Assembly: GCA_033239125.1 (NCBI GenBank)
Contig: BSWB01000008.1
Location: forward strand, 17,266,001 to 17,330,000
From: Fagopyrum homotropicum
Lineage: Eukaryota; Streptophyta; Magnoliopsida; Caryophyllales; Polygonaceae
Length of the DNA: 64,000 bases
Direction of reading: 5' to 3'
In this document: positions 9,322 through 18,869 of the stretch, piece after piece
Numbering within the stretch: the first letter of the stretch is position 1
Layout of the letters: each line of letters opens with the position of its first letter
Notes under the pieces: generated by a model
The model's input: only the letters and a program-made list of their open reading frames with translations
Database searches by the model: none
What the model was told of the DNA's origin: nothing
Made by a program: the position numbers and the translations under genes

Positions 9322-12300
9322 ATGCGAAGAACCCGCACTGGGAAGGAAATCGTTCCTTACGATCCCGAACCAGAAAAGACATACAAGCGACGCTTAAGAG
9401 AAGCGAAGATGGCCCAACAAGACAACCGTGATCTTGAGGCCGAGTTGAAAGAGGCGCTAGAGCTGCTACGCCTCAGCAGGGAAGAACTAAGGCGAGAGAA
9501 GGATGAAACTCGCACCAGGACCGAAGCAATCGAAGCAGATATGGCAGCCATACGAGACCAGATTCTACTTCGACCAAGGGAAGATCCAGCTGCTGATCCT
9601 CGACCGATGCAAGTCCCAGTTGCTGACCCTCGACCGAGGCAGGCTCCTGTACCTGATGCCCCGGCCGATGTACTTCCACCTCGGATGCTAGTCCGAAATG
9701 TTCTTCTTGCAGGAATCCCACAAACCCTAGGTCAAAGGATGGACCCTAATCAACAATTGAGGCGTCCAGGAGTTAACCTAGGAGATCCAGCGGACCATGA
9801 CTATGAACTTCGACCGCAAGTTCTATCCATGATTCGCCAATGCCAATTCGGAGGGATGGAGAAGGAATCACCGCATCAACATCTTCAAAACTATGAGATC
9901 TTGATGGAGACCTTGAGACCCTCAAGGATTGAAAATAACAACTACAAGCTAAGACCTTTTTACTTTTCTTTAAAAGATAGAGCTCTTACTTGGTATCAAT
10001 CTCTTCCTCCAGGAAAAATCAGCACATGGGAGGAGATGACTACGGAATTCTTGTCGAAATTCTTTCCCCCCTCAAAAACCGCTGAAATGAGAGGAAAGAT
10101 CAACGCTTTCATTATGAAGGACAAGGAGAGCTTGTCCAAGTCATGGGAGCGGTTCAAGGACATTCTTTTGGATTGCCCACATCACGGGATTCCAAAGTTA
10201 GAGTTATTGGAGATTTACTTCAAGGGACTGGACGGAAGCACCCAGTTCAATCTCCAACTACTCTCCGCCGGTACCTTTATGAACATGGCGATTGACGAGG
10301 CTTGGGACTTCATCGAGAAGCAAGCCTTGCATATGGAGAAGTACACCCACCAAGGAGCTGAAGGTGGAGTTAAGAGAGTTAACTTCCAAGAAACTCAGTC
10401 CAACAACAATCAACTCACGTCTTTGAAGAATGACGTGAAGCAATTGAAGGAACTCTTGGTTGCTCAAACCAAGAAGGAAGAGCAAGGGAAAAGGAACAAC
10501 AACAACGGGTACCGTAACAACAACAACGGTCCCCGAAACAACAATTACAACAACAACAACAATAGAGGATCTAATAGCAACAACTGGAGGGCGAATAACC
10601 AAAATAATGGTACCAATCATTCAAACTCCAATTCTAACGATTCCTCTAACCCTTTCCTCTCTTCCCCTTCTTCTTCTTCTTCTACTCCATTGAAAAGCCA
10701 AGGGCAAGGATCAAGTTCGTCTCAGCCAGAAAAGAAAGGCGCAGTTCTGGAGGCCATCTTGATCAAGCTTAGTGCTATGGAGACTTCTATGACTTCATTT
10801 TCGAAGGCCCAAAAGGCCTTTGAACAACAACTTGCAAGTAGGGCGAATGAAGCGCCAAGAGATCCAGGGAAGCTTCCAGCAAGGACGGAAAGTAACCCTA
10901 AGGGCCAGATCATGGCCATAACTACGAGGAGTGGATTGAAAACTGTAGATCCAGTGCCTCGGTCGGTGCCAGTACCGACGAAGACCACCTCGGTCCAGAT
11001 GCAGTCGAAGAACACTTCGACCGAGATGCCATCCGAGGTGGAGCCACAGAAAGCGGAAGGGAAAACTGAAGTTTATGTCCCACCTCCTGCATACAAACCA
11101 CCACTTCCATTCCCCCAGTCAAGAGCCAGAGCACATCTAGACAAGCACTTTGGTAAGTTCCTTGACTTGATGAATAAACTACATATTAACATTCCTTTCC
11201 TTGATGCTATTCTAGGAATGCCCGCCTATGGGAAGTTCTTGAAGGAGATCCTATCAAGGAAAAGGAGACTGGAAGACTTTGGTGAAGTTAGGATGACATC
11301 TAAATCCTCGGAGCTTATTCAAATCATGAAGGAGAAGATGCCACCTAAGTTAAAAGATCCCGGCTCATTTTGCATTCCCATTCAAGTTGGGGATGTTACT
11401 TGTGAAGCCCTTTGTGATCTAGGAGCCAGCGTGAGCATCATTCCGCTGGAGCTATGTGTGAAGATCGGACTTGGAGAGCCCAAGCCGGTCAAGATTCGAC
11501 TTTATATGGCGGATCGCTCCATCACCCACCCCGTGGGTATCTTGGAAGATGTTCCGGTCAAGTTAGGTAACTTCTATCTACCTATAGATTTTGTTGTACT
11601 TGACATTCCCGCAGATTATCCTGTTCCTATTATTCTCGGGAGGCCATTTCTAGCAACTTCGGGTTGCAATGTGGATTGCAAGAACGCCAAGTTGAAATTC
11701 AACGTTGGTGGCGATGAAGTGGAGTTCGCATTGCTTGCAGCCATGAAAGGGGAGCAAGTGACTGATGATATCTTCAACATCTACGATGAAGAAGAATCAA
11801 GAGAATTGGTGAGCTCTATCCTTACTAACGATCCACTAGAAAGAGTTATTAGCTTCAGTTTAATGGAGGAAGGTATAGATCCTTCTTGTGATGCAGATAT
11901 ACGGAGCTTGAAGGCACTGGAAGAAGATCCAGGAGCAAAAGCTGAGAAGCTAATCCAGGAGACGAAGATCTCCAGTTTCGGTTCCAGTTGCAGTACCTCG
12001 ACCGAGGCACTTTCTGGAATGAGCGAGGTGACCGAAGAACATCTCGGTCAACGCCTCTGCGCCTCGACCGAGGTCGATGGCGAGATGATGTCAACTGAGA
12101 CTACTGAGAATAATAAACTTCTTACTCCCTTCTCTGACATTCATCCTCAGTTGGTGGAACATTCTATCCACCAACTCTCTGATAATAACGGACCTTGGTA
12201 TGCTGATATTGTGAACTATCTTGTTTGCCAGGAAATACCGCCCGGATTGACGTACTCTCAAAAGAAGAGATTCTTCAAGGAAGTACGACATTACTACTGG

Positions 12301-13470
12301 GACGAGCCGCTGCTATTCAAGCGCGGGCCTGATGGGATGCTTCGAAGATTCATTCCGGAAGATGAAGTTAATAGCGTTATACGGCATTGCCATTCACTTC
12401 CTTGTGGAGGACATGCCAACACCGATAAAACATGCGCTAAGGTATTGCGTTCTGGGTTCTTTTGGCCTACATTATTTAAGGATGTACAATCTTTTGTTGT
12501 CTCTTGCGATGCATGCCAAAGAACGGGAAATTTATCGAGGAGGAACGAGATGCCACTAAACAACATCCAAGAGGTGGAAATCTTTGATGTATGGGGGATC
12601 GACTTCATGGGACCTTTCCCATCCTCCGGAGGAAACCTCTATATTCTTCTTGCGGTTGATTACGTCTCTAGATGGGTTGAAGCCATTGCTTCTCCCACTA
12701 ACGACGCCAAGGTTGTTGTGAAATTCTTAAATAGAACCATCTTTCCACGATTTGGAACTCCACGCATCATCATTAGCGATGGAGGAACGCATTTCATCAA
12801 CCGGAAGTTCAAAGCACTTCTATCGAAGTATGGGGTAACCCACAAGGTATCAACCGCCTATCATCCTCAAACTAGTGGACAGGTCGAGATCTCGAATAGA
12901 GAAATCAAAGCAATTTTGGAGAAGACCGTCTCTAGAACGAGGAAGGATTGGTCCATGAAATTAGACGATGCTCTTTGGGCGTACAGGACCGCATTTAAGA
13001 CTCCCATAGGTACCACCCCTTATAATTTGGTATATGGGAAGTCTTGCCATTTGCCCGTCGAATTGGAACACAAAGCGTACTGGGCGATCAAATGGTTGAA
13101 CTTCGACATTAAGGAGGCCGGCGAGAAGCGACTATTGGAACTCAACGAGCTGGAGGAGTTGCGTTTGAACGCTTATGAGAATGCCAAAATTTATAAAGAA
13201 AGGACAAAGAGATGGCATGACAAGCGTATCATCCCAAAGGAGCTTAACGAAGGAGACCTAGTTCTACTCTTCAACTCCCGCCTCCGCCTTTTTCCAGGTA
13301 AGTTAAAATCAAGATGGACCGGACCTTATGTTGTGAAACATGTTTTTCCTCATGGTGTAGTTGAGATATGGGGCGAAACTAGCGGAAACTTCAAGGTCAA
13401 CGGTCATAGACTTAAGAAGTACCAACCGGAAACTCCGGTTGAGGAGGTTGCACCGATACACCTCGTTTGA
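9322..13470 (+). CDS. gag-pol: Gag-protease-integrase polyprotein without RT/RNase H (element B)
   Basis: The frame is open from 9289; the start at 9322 (MRRTRTGKE) is preferred because D and H begin with the same MRR. Gag (about 9322-11090) has a charged coiled-coil-like N-terminus, a capsid-like core ([27 protein letters not shown]) and a tail rich in Asn (10490-10640) with no CCHC knuckle. Protease has [10 protein letters not shown] at about 11416. After a motif-rich spacer (11990-12090) it passes straight into the pre-integrase block ([11 protein letters not shown]). Integrase has the H/C cluster and a D-D-E triad at Asp 12601, Asp 12778 and Glu 12886, 35 residues between the last two, as expected. 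The roughly 600 residues of RT-RNase H found in D at the spacer are absent without loss of frame. It could package RNA and integrate DNA but needs RT from elsewhere. Confidence 0.95.
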   Translation: MRRTRTGKEIVPYDPEPEKTYKRRLREAKMAQQDNRDLEAELKEALELLRLSREELRREKDETRTRTEAIEADMAAIRDQILLRPREDPAADPRPMQVPVADPRPRQAPVPDAPADVLPPRMLVRNVLLAGIPQTLGQRMDPNQQLRRPGVNLGDPADHDYELRPQVLSMIRQCQFGGMEKESPHQHLQNYEILMETLRPSRIENNNYKLRPFYFSLKDRALTWYQSLPPGKISTWEEMTTEFLSKFFPPSKTAEMRGKINAFIMKDKESLSKSWERFKDILLDCPHHGIPKLELLEIYFKGLDGSTQFNLQLLSAGTFMNMAIDEAWDFIEKQALHMEKYTHQGAEGGVKRVNFQETQSNNNQLTSLKNDVKQLKELLVAQTKKEEQGKRNNNNGYRNNNNGPRNNNYNNNNNRGSNSNNWRANNQNNGTNHSNSNSNDSSNPFLSSPSSSSSTPLKSQGQGSSSSQPEKKGAVLEAILIKLSAMETSMTSFSKAQKAFEQQLASRANEAPRDPGKLPARTESNPKGQIMAITTRSGLKTVDPVPRSVPVPTKTTSVQMQSKNTSTEMPSEVEPQKAEGKTEVYVPPPAYKPPLPFPQSRARAHLDKHFGKFLDLMNKLHINIPFLDAILGMPAYGKFLKEILSRKRRLEDFGEVRMTSKSSELIQIMKEKMPPKLKDPGSFCIPIQVGDVTCEALCDLGASVSIIPLELCVKIGLGEPKPVKIRLYMADRSITHPVGILEDVPVKLGNFYLPIDFVVLDIPADYPVPIILGRPFLATSGCNVDCKNAKLKFNVGGDEVEFALLAAMKGEQVTDDIFNIYDEEESRELVSSILTNDPLERVISFSLMEEGIDPSCDADIRSLKALEEDPGAKAEKLIQETKISSFGSSCSTSTEALSGMSEVTEEHLGQRLCASTEVDGEMMSTETTENNKLLTPFSDIHPQLVEHSIHQLSDNNGPWYADIVNYLVCQEIPPGLTYSQKKRFFKEVRHYYWDEPLLFKRGPDGMLRRFIPEDEVNSVIRHCHSLPCGGHANTDKTCAKVLRSGFFWPTLFKDVQSFVVSCDACQRTGNLSRRNEMPLNNIQEVEIFDVWGIDFMGPFPSSGGNLYILLAVDYVSRWVEAIASPTNDAKVVVKFLNRTIFPRFGTPRIIISDGGTHFINRKFKALLSKYGVTHKVSTAYHPQTSGQVEISNREIKAILEKTVSRTRKDWSMKLDDALWAYRTAFKTPIGTTPYNLVYGKSCHLPVELEHKAYWAIKWLNFDIKEAGEKRLLELNELEELRLNAYENAKIYKERTKRWHDKRIIPKELNEGDLVLLFNSRLRLFPGKLKSRWTGPYVVKHVFPHGVVEIWGETSGNFKVNGHRLKKYQPETPVEEVAPIHLV
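13295..13304 (+). other. Candidate 5' splice site at the end of integrase
   Basis: CAG/GTAAGTT is a full consensus plant donor inside the codons for PGKL. The same synonymous choice is kept in C (60148-60157) and, as CAGGTAAGCT, in D (45411-45420), but not in H, which lacks ORF3. It could serve a spliced ORF3 message; no transcript evidence is available. Confidence 0.35.
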
Positions 13471-13490
13471 GATGCATTATGGTCCAGCTA

Positions 13491-13536
13491 GCGACCTTAA
13501 ACCAAGCGCTTCTTGGGAGGCAACCCAAGGTATTGC
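13491..13536 (+). other. Conserved post-pol block with hairpin (element B)
   Basis: Just after the pol stop, GACCTTAAA...AAGCGCTTC precedes a hairpin: CTTGGG, loop AGGCAA, CCCAAG (13512-13529). The block is nearly identical in D (45608-45653) and C (60349-60390). In H the stem is ATGGG/CCCAT, preserving pairing. Confidence 0.75.
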
Positions 13537-13706
13537 TTTCTTTTCCCTTTTTCTAGTTTAGCTTAGATAGTTTGTTTTTGCTTTGTTTTGTTTGTTTTTG
13601 GCGTCCTAGACAGATAACAGGTTACAGCTAAGGAAGGAGAATCAATCAGGAGCATAACTGGAAGAACAGAATTTCGAGAGTTCGAGAAGATGAAGTTTGA
13701 CTGAGA

Positions 13707-13860
13707 CACCTCGGTCCAGTCGAGACCACCTCGACCGAGCTGATTCCTGAGCAACCGAGGCGACTAAGGTTTCTGCAGAACCACCTCGGTCCACACCACC
13801 TCGGTCCAGTCGAGACCATCTCGACCGAGGTGACAGCAGTTCCAGAAACAGTATAAAAGG
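13707..13860 (+). promoter_or_regulatory. Probable internal promoter for ORF3 (element B)
   Basis: Seven or more CCTCGGTCC / CTCGACCGAG motifs at 13707-13834 end 17 bp before TATAAAAGG (13852-13860). A pyrimidine-rich leader follows, then ORF3 at 14285. C has the same layout (60568-60720), and D has it with its own motif (45832-45985). The unspliced leader is about 400 bp, and a GAG/GTAAAA near 14040 may be a leader-intron donor. Confidence 0.6.
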
Positions 13861-14202
13861 GGGAAAAATTTCTTTTTTCACTTTTTACCTATTTCGACTC
13901 GACTGCGGCGCTCTCCCACCTCGCTTCTTCGATTCTTGCTCGTTTTCGAAGATTTCCGCTTCCAAACTGCGATTAAGGCATAGAGGATCACATTGCAAGT
14001 ACAGATTTGCGAAGAAATCGAACGATTCGGCCGAAACGAGGTAAAAACAAAACCGAACCCTAACTCGTTTATTTGCTTCGATTTGGGCTTTGGTTGCCCT
14101 TGCATCTGCTGAGGAAAGGCTTAAGTACCCCATAGGAAGCATTTGTAGTGATTTTTGGGGGAAAAGAATTGAAATTTTTGAGGAAATTAGATCCAGTTCG
14201 CC

Positions 14203-14270
14203 GCCTCGGTCCAGTCGAGCTGTGCCTCAGCCGAGGTGATTCCTGAGAGTTGTCAGTGACCGAGGTGATC
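14203..14270 (+). promoter_or_regulatory. Motif cluster just upstream of ORF3 (element B)
   Basis: CCTCGGTCCAGTCGAG, CCTCAGCCGAGG and GACCGAGGTG lie within 68 bp and end 15 bp before the ORF3 start. C has the equivalent at 61073-61140. They lie in the probable ORF3 leader, so they could act on RNA or DNA. Confidence 0.55.
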
Positions 14271-14284
14271 TGACAGTAACTGAA

Positions 14285-15625
14285 TTGAAAATGTGTTCTG
14301 AACGCCGCCTTGCCCTCAGAGATAGATCCTCACCTTCCCCTTCTTCCTCTTCTTTCCGACCTTACCGCCCGGTGATCCATGAGCGACACCGGGTGGATTA
14401 TGATCGTATTTCTGGCCGTCCAGTGATTGCACCTCGCTTCCTGGACGTGTCCGCTTTTGAATGCCTAGGGGTAGATGGAGACCTTAGGAGGATGATTTCT
14501 ACAGTTGGGCTGGATCAGTTTACTGAGATCCGAGCCCCAGCCTACTTGGAGCCGACCCTAGAGTTTGTTAGCTCCTTCACCTACCTTCCCACAGAGCAGT
14601 CTGTGAAGTACCGGTTGATGAACCGGAACTTCTTAGTGCCGCTCGAGTATTGGAGAGATATTTTCGGCTTTCCGCAGCCCACCGCCATTGATTTCCCCTC
14701 CCGATCAGTAGCTAGGGAGTTCTGGGGGCAGATTGCCCATGTTGTAGAGCATGCAGATAGATGGCGCCTTGGAGATTCCAGGGAGAAGGTCATCTTCCAC
14801 CTAGCCTTTAGGTTAGCCCACCGGATATTCAGCGAGACACTTCTGGCGCGTACTGAGACGCCCCAAAAGATCCGACAGGGCGAGCTTTTCAGTTTATACT
14901 GCATGGTTACTGGGGGTTTCCGGGACTTTGGCTTGATTTTGGCAGAGGATCTGCACAAGATCAAGGCCAAGGCGAAGGGAGACATTTGCTGCGGAGGGCT
15001 TGTCACCCACATAGCTACTTATCAAGACATGGACCTCAGTGCTTGTACGATGGTGGCGGCTGCCAAGTCGCTTGGGCTGCAGGAGATGATCACTCGGCGG
15101 ATTCTCGTTCCCCGAGGTCTGACTACTCCATATGTGGCTATGCCGTGGGAGCTGACTGCGCCACAGGGGATCAGATGGTCTGCCCAGTTCACAGTTTATG
15201 ACCCACACTATTGGCAGACTGCCTGGGATCCACTGATGGAGGATTTTAGGGAGGCAGCAGCTGCCCCAACTGAGGAGGAGGAGGCTGATGACGAGGATAC
15301 AGTGGATGAGAGAGAGGGTGGAGTCCCGATGGATACAGGGACAGATACTGCAGGGACGAGCGCACCACCGATTATAGATCTGGATGAGGAGGATACTGAG
15401 CCTGCGCCTACTGCATCACCTGCTAGACCTGCTAGGCGTAGGACACACCGACGCAGGGATCCAGATGCTCACAGACGGATCGATGACCTGACGGATCAGG
15501 TTATTGATTCATATGCTGCCTTGTCACTGGATATCCGCGAGATGCAGGAGCGGCAGCATTATCAGCACATGATGGCCCAGATTCAGTTCGAGCATGTCAT
15601 TGGCTATCCATTCAACCCGACCTAG
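14285..15625 (+). CDS. Third ORF, Athila env-position protein (ORF3), intact
   Basis: A 446-residue protein downstream of pol, homologous along its length to the ORF3 of D and C. Conserved blocks: PVIHERHRVDYDRI, RPVIAPRFL, YRLMNRNFLVPLEYW, ETPQKIRQGELFSLY, GDICCGGLVTHIA and MPWE. It resembles the plant family known as the Athila ORF-1 or putative plant transposon protein type, whose function is unknown. I see no signal peptide or transmembrane segment, so it does not look like an envelope. The C-terminal third has an acidic run (EEEEADDEDTVDE) and a basic run (RRRTHRRRDP) that could be a nuclear signal. Start could be 14285 or the next ATG at 14291. It is probably expressed from the internal promoter upstream. 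Confidence 0.85.
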   Translation: MKMCSERRLALRDRSSPSPSSSSFRPYRPVIHERHRVDYDRISGRPVIAPRFLDVSAFECLGVDGDLRRMISTVGLDQFTEIRAPAYLEPTLEFVSSFTYLPTEQSVKYRLMNRNFLVPLEYWRDIFGFPQPTAIDFPSRSVAREFWGQIAHVVEHADRWRLGDSREKVIFHLAFRLAHRIFSETLLARTETPQKIRQGELFSLYCMVTGGFRDFGLILAEDLHKIKAKAKGDICCGGLVTHIATYQDMDLSACTMVAAAKSLGLQEMITRRILVPRGLTTPYVAMPWELTAPQGIRWSAQFTVYDPHYWQTAWDPLMEDFREAAAAPTEEEEADDEDTVDEREGGVPMDTGTDTAGTSAPPIIDLDEEDTEPAPTASPARPARRRTHRRRDPDAHRRIDDLTDQVIDSYAALSLDIREMQERQHYQHMMAQIQFEHVIGYPFNPT

Positions 15626-15715
15626 TATCCGTACGTGCCACCACCACCACCACCGGATCGTGACTACCCAGATTCAGTTCGAGCATGTCATTTACTCTCT
15701 AGACTTATTTTGACC

Positions 15716-15749
15716 CACTGGGACAGTGTGTCCCAAGTATGGGGTATTT
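15716..15749 (+). other. Hairpin plus second polypurine-tract-like module after ORF3 (B)
   Basis: CACT, loop GGGAC, AGTG (15716-15728), or alternatively TGGGACA/TGTCCCA with a 3-base loop, is followed by AAGTATGGGGTATTT (15735-15749). The last string is the same as the 3' polypurine tract at 17078-17092. C and D have the same module after ORF3. Confidence 0.6.
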
Positions 15750-15924
15750 GATGTACTTATTTGATGACTTTGATGTATGACTCACACTTTATCGGATATT
15801 TCATATTTATTCTTCAGTTTGCTTTCATGTGTCTATATGAGATTGCATGCATACTTACAGGTTATTTGATTGAGAAAGACGTCGAAACTGAAAAAAATTT
15901 AGTTTTAAAAAAAAAAAATTTTGT

Positions 15925-15996
15925 CCTCGACCGGGGCAGTTCTGGCCGAACGAGGTGTTTCACCTCGGTTGAACCAAGAACGCCTCGACCGAGGTG
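15925..15996 (+). promoter_or_regulatory. Motif cluster in the 3' UTR of B
   Basis: CCTCGACCGGGG, CGAACGAGGTG, CACCTCGGTTG and CCTCGACCGAGGTGG lie just after an A-rich run. The same cluster is in C at 62845-62917. No cluster is seen here in D. Confidence 0.55.
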
Positions 15997-16214
15997 GTTA
16001 ACTGAGAGTTTTCGAAAATGATTTTGTGTTACTTATCTGGATATGACCTCAGTGAAGATGTTGCTTACTGACTGGTTTTAAATCCTTTATGTGTTTGAAA
16101 GGTTTTATAATATGTTTAAGTTGCTAAATGCTTTGTTTGAAATTATTGGCATGTTTAATACTTTGTTTTTATCTAAATTATGTTGAATTTGAAGGTTGAC
16201 ACACATTATGAGTT

Positions 16215-16615
16215 CTCTCACTTTCTTCCTGGAAAGACCAAGGCAATTCACTCTTTTCTCTTCTTCTTCTTGATCATGCCTAGCCCCTCATATACATTTT
16301 GCCTCCCTTTACCTATCCGGGAATTTGGAAGCAAGCGAAGTGGTGAAAGCAAGTGAAGTTAAAATTGAGAAGTTGGCTGGAAGTGAAGGTGTTAGAAAGC
16401 AATAATAGGTTTGGGGAAGTCAATCATGAAGATGAGTAACTCGGCACCATTCACATAGCCGGGTGTTTGTGTCTTGCCAAAATCGGATTGAGCGATATTC
16501 CTAACGGGTCATGGTATGTGCATCAAGGGTTTGATACATCTCAAGAAATTAATGATTGCTGATTTCCTAGGCTTCGGTTATTGTGCACCTCTTTCCATGC
16601 ATCCCAAAAAGTAAA
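16215..16615 (+). other. Conserved 3' non-coding block (element B)
   Basis: Contains TTTCTTCCTGG, TTTACCTATCCGGGAATTTGG, GTTTGGGGAAGTCAATCATG, GAGTAACTCGGCACCATTCA and GCCGGGTGTTTGTGTCTTGC. These are almost unchanged in D (48465-48870) and C (63130-63525), and recognisable in H on the other strand (34108-34312). There is no ORF. The remaining 3' UTR (15626-17053) holds nothing else I can name. Confidence 0.7.
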
Positions 16616-17053
16616 GTAAAAAAGGAAAAAAGTTTGAAATAAGCAAAGCTTATTGGTGGAAGATGTTGCAAGTCAAAGTGAAAGTGAAGTTCATCCTTTT
16701 CCCGGATCCTAGCACCACATTGCCTTATATACATCCCTACCCCACACGTTTCTTGACCTTTCTTTTGGGAAGCCCTTGAGACCTTGAGCTTGTTGATTGA
16801 CTTAGTGGTTTAAACTGGATTACACATGATTAATTTTGATAATTATGACTTAATATGCATTCTATGGTTTTATGCAAAGATGAACAACTTTCCTATATTT
16901 ATAAAATGTTTTGATCATATTGAGTTTTTAAATTCGATGAAGTATTCTCTTAGAGTGATCTATGATTGTTGCACACCATAAAATGTTTTTGAAAGACTTT
17001 TCATTGATTTTATTGACTTATAATCCATTATATCTTGTCTTCTATATGCGGAA

Positions 17054-17092
17054 CTTGCTTGGGGACAAGCAAGGGCTAAGTATGGGGTATTT
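17054..17092 (+). other. Pre-PPT hairpin and polypurine tract (element B)
   Basis: CTTGCTT, loop GGGGAC, AAGCAAG (17054-17073), then AAGTATGGGGTATTT ending at the LTR start 17093. It primes plus-strand DNA by analogy with other LTR elements; the hairpin role is unknown. Confidence 0.8.
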
Positions 17093-18869
17093 TGATAGTA
17101 TGAATTATAGTCTATATTTTGGGGTTTGTTTGGACGTTTTATCTTTCATAATCTGCATGTTTGTATGTATATTATGTGATTATATTACCATTTCATCTAC
17201 CTTTGCGAGAATCGAGGTCTACACCTAGTTTTGTTGTAATCGTAGGTAAAATGGTATGATTTGCATCAAAAAGGAGCAAAAGGAGCTATGGAGACATTGG
17301 AGCTACATTGAGGAACATAAGGAACCATCCAGGAAGCATAACCATGGATTAAAGATTCACTTTGGACCAGTTTTGAGAGATTTCACATTCAGTTGTGACT
17401 CACCTCGGTTGATCACAGATTCATCTCGACCGAGGTGATCCAGAGGAGCCGACTCGACCGAGGCGAATACCTAGGACGCGGCGAGAATATTTTATTCTTG
17501 GCTGAGATCTTTTATCTTTGGAAAGCGATCTTATATTTTTGGGCTTGGCTCGTGGAAGGAAGAAGATCTTATATTTTACCTACTTTTATGGGAAAAGATC
17601 TTTCTAAGATATCTTATCTTTGGAGGGTTATTTTCCTATAAAAAGGGTTGGATTTCCACAAATCCAACATCTCGCATACATCCCGCTTACACCGAGATCC
17701 GCTATCAGCGCAAGATCAGGGTTTATACACACCGCAACGGCCATACTCCAATTGGGAGATTTGAAGAACCTTTTTGAAGGTTGAAGGAAGATTGAAGATC
17801 ATAGCTTTTATAGCTTTTTGGAGGGTTTTGTAAGATTGTCTTTGATTCCCTTCCTTGTTGTCTTGTCTTGTTGGATTGCTATCCAAGGAACGCTTTTGTT
17901 GTGATATTTGATTCAGTTATTGAAGTCTTTTCATTAAATTCTTCTTGTTCAAATATTCACCTTCTTCCCATATATTTGATTATACTTTCATGATGATGAG
18001 TGGCTAATTTCCTTGTGTGATTATAGGGTGATTGGCTGAAGGTTGTGGGGAAACCAATGATAGAACAATCTTAGATTCCAGTAGGACCCTGAAAGTTCGA
18101 GTCTTTAACCTTAACCCTAAGCATCTCGCTCAGTCATTGAACATCTCGGCCGGGGTGGAATTTGGCTGACCGAGATGACTTATCTGATCCTGAAACTGAG
18201 AGTTAAGTGTTAGAGTTGCCAAATCCTATTCTTATTACACCTTTTTCTGGTTCAATGCAAGCTTAGGATGAGACTTACCCGGTAATTCCTTAGTTTGTGT
18301 ACCTAAGATCATAAGTGTAGGTAATAAAGGTTTATCCTTTATTGGGGTTCGAGTGTGCTTCCATCCCATCTTTGTGAGTTAGCCTGAGACTTACCCGGTA
18401 AAGGTTGATTCTATTTCCTTAGGTGGTGTGTTAGTTCGAGGTTATAGTTCTTTATCTTAATTCCTTGAGACTTACCCGGTGATAGGAGTTACAGTTTAGG
18501 ATTAGTGAGTAGTGAGACTTACCCGGTGATCTATTCCACTTTAGTAACACCTTCCCTATGCAAAAACCTCAGCTTTGTCCGCTTATCTTTAGATCTTGAG
18601 TTGGAACCACAACTAGATGCTTTAATCCCTAGAATTGCATGTTTGCTTTATTGACTTCTTATTCATCTTTGATTGTGTTAATTGCTTTTGTGGTTAGTAT
18701 TTACGAAGCTTACCGTTATCGACTTTGTTTCACTGAGTCCTTGTGATCGACCCCTGAAATTCCTTGCTTTTACTACGATTGACCCGTACACTGCGGGTTC
18801 GCATCCTTGTTTTAAGCTTACGTCTAGGGTTATAAATTTAAAGCTTGCACACACCGTTTGGAGTGAACA
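17093..18869 (+). repeat. 3' LTR of element B
   Basis: 1777 bp, starts TGATAGTATG, ends GTGAACA, with TATA box at 17637-17646 and motif cluster 17401-17466. It differs from the 5' LTR by about 20 small changes. It is followed directly by copia sequence. Confidence 0.95.

Larger units (their letters stand above)
7420..18869 (+). mobile_element. Athila-type element B: near-intact, lacks RT and RNase H
   Basis: An 11.45-kb element with two complete LTRs (1775 and 1777 bp, about 20 differences seen by eye, about 99% identity), tRNA-Asp primer site, one long gag-protease-integrase ORF, an intact third ORF and a polypurine tract. Despite the missing RT and RNase H its frames are open and its LTRs nearly identical, so it inserted recently. 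The five-base flanks (GGTAA left, AGTCA right) do not match. Both flanks are copia sequence on the minus strand but not contiguous, so a deletion or recombination touched the site. Confidence 0.93.

Noticed and set aside
10460..10693. Thr-rich overlapping ORF ([11 protein letters not shown])
   Set aside because: It is the other frame of the Asn-rich Gag repeat (AAC repeats read as ACA); the same shadow appears in C and D.
14285..15625. ORF3 as a true envelope gene
   Set aside because: Position fits, but no signal peptide, transmembrane segment or glycosylation-rich ectodomain can be seen in any of the three copies.
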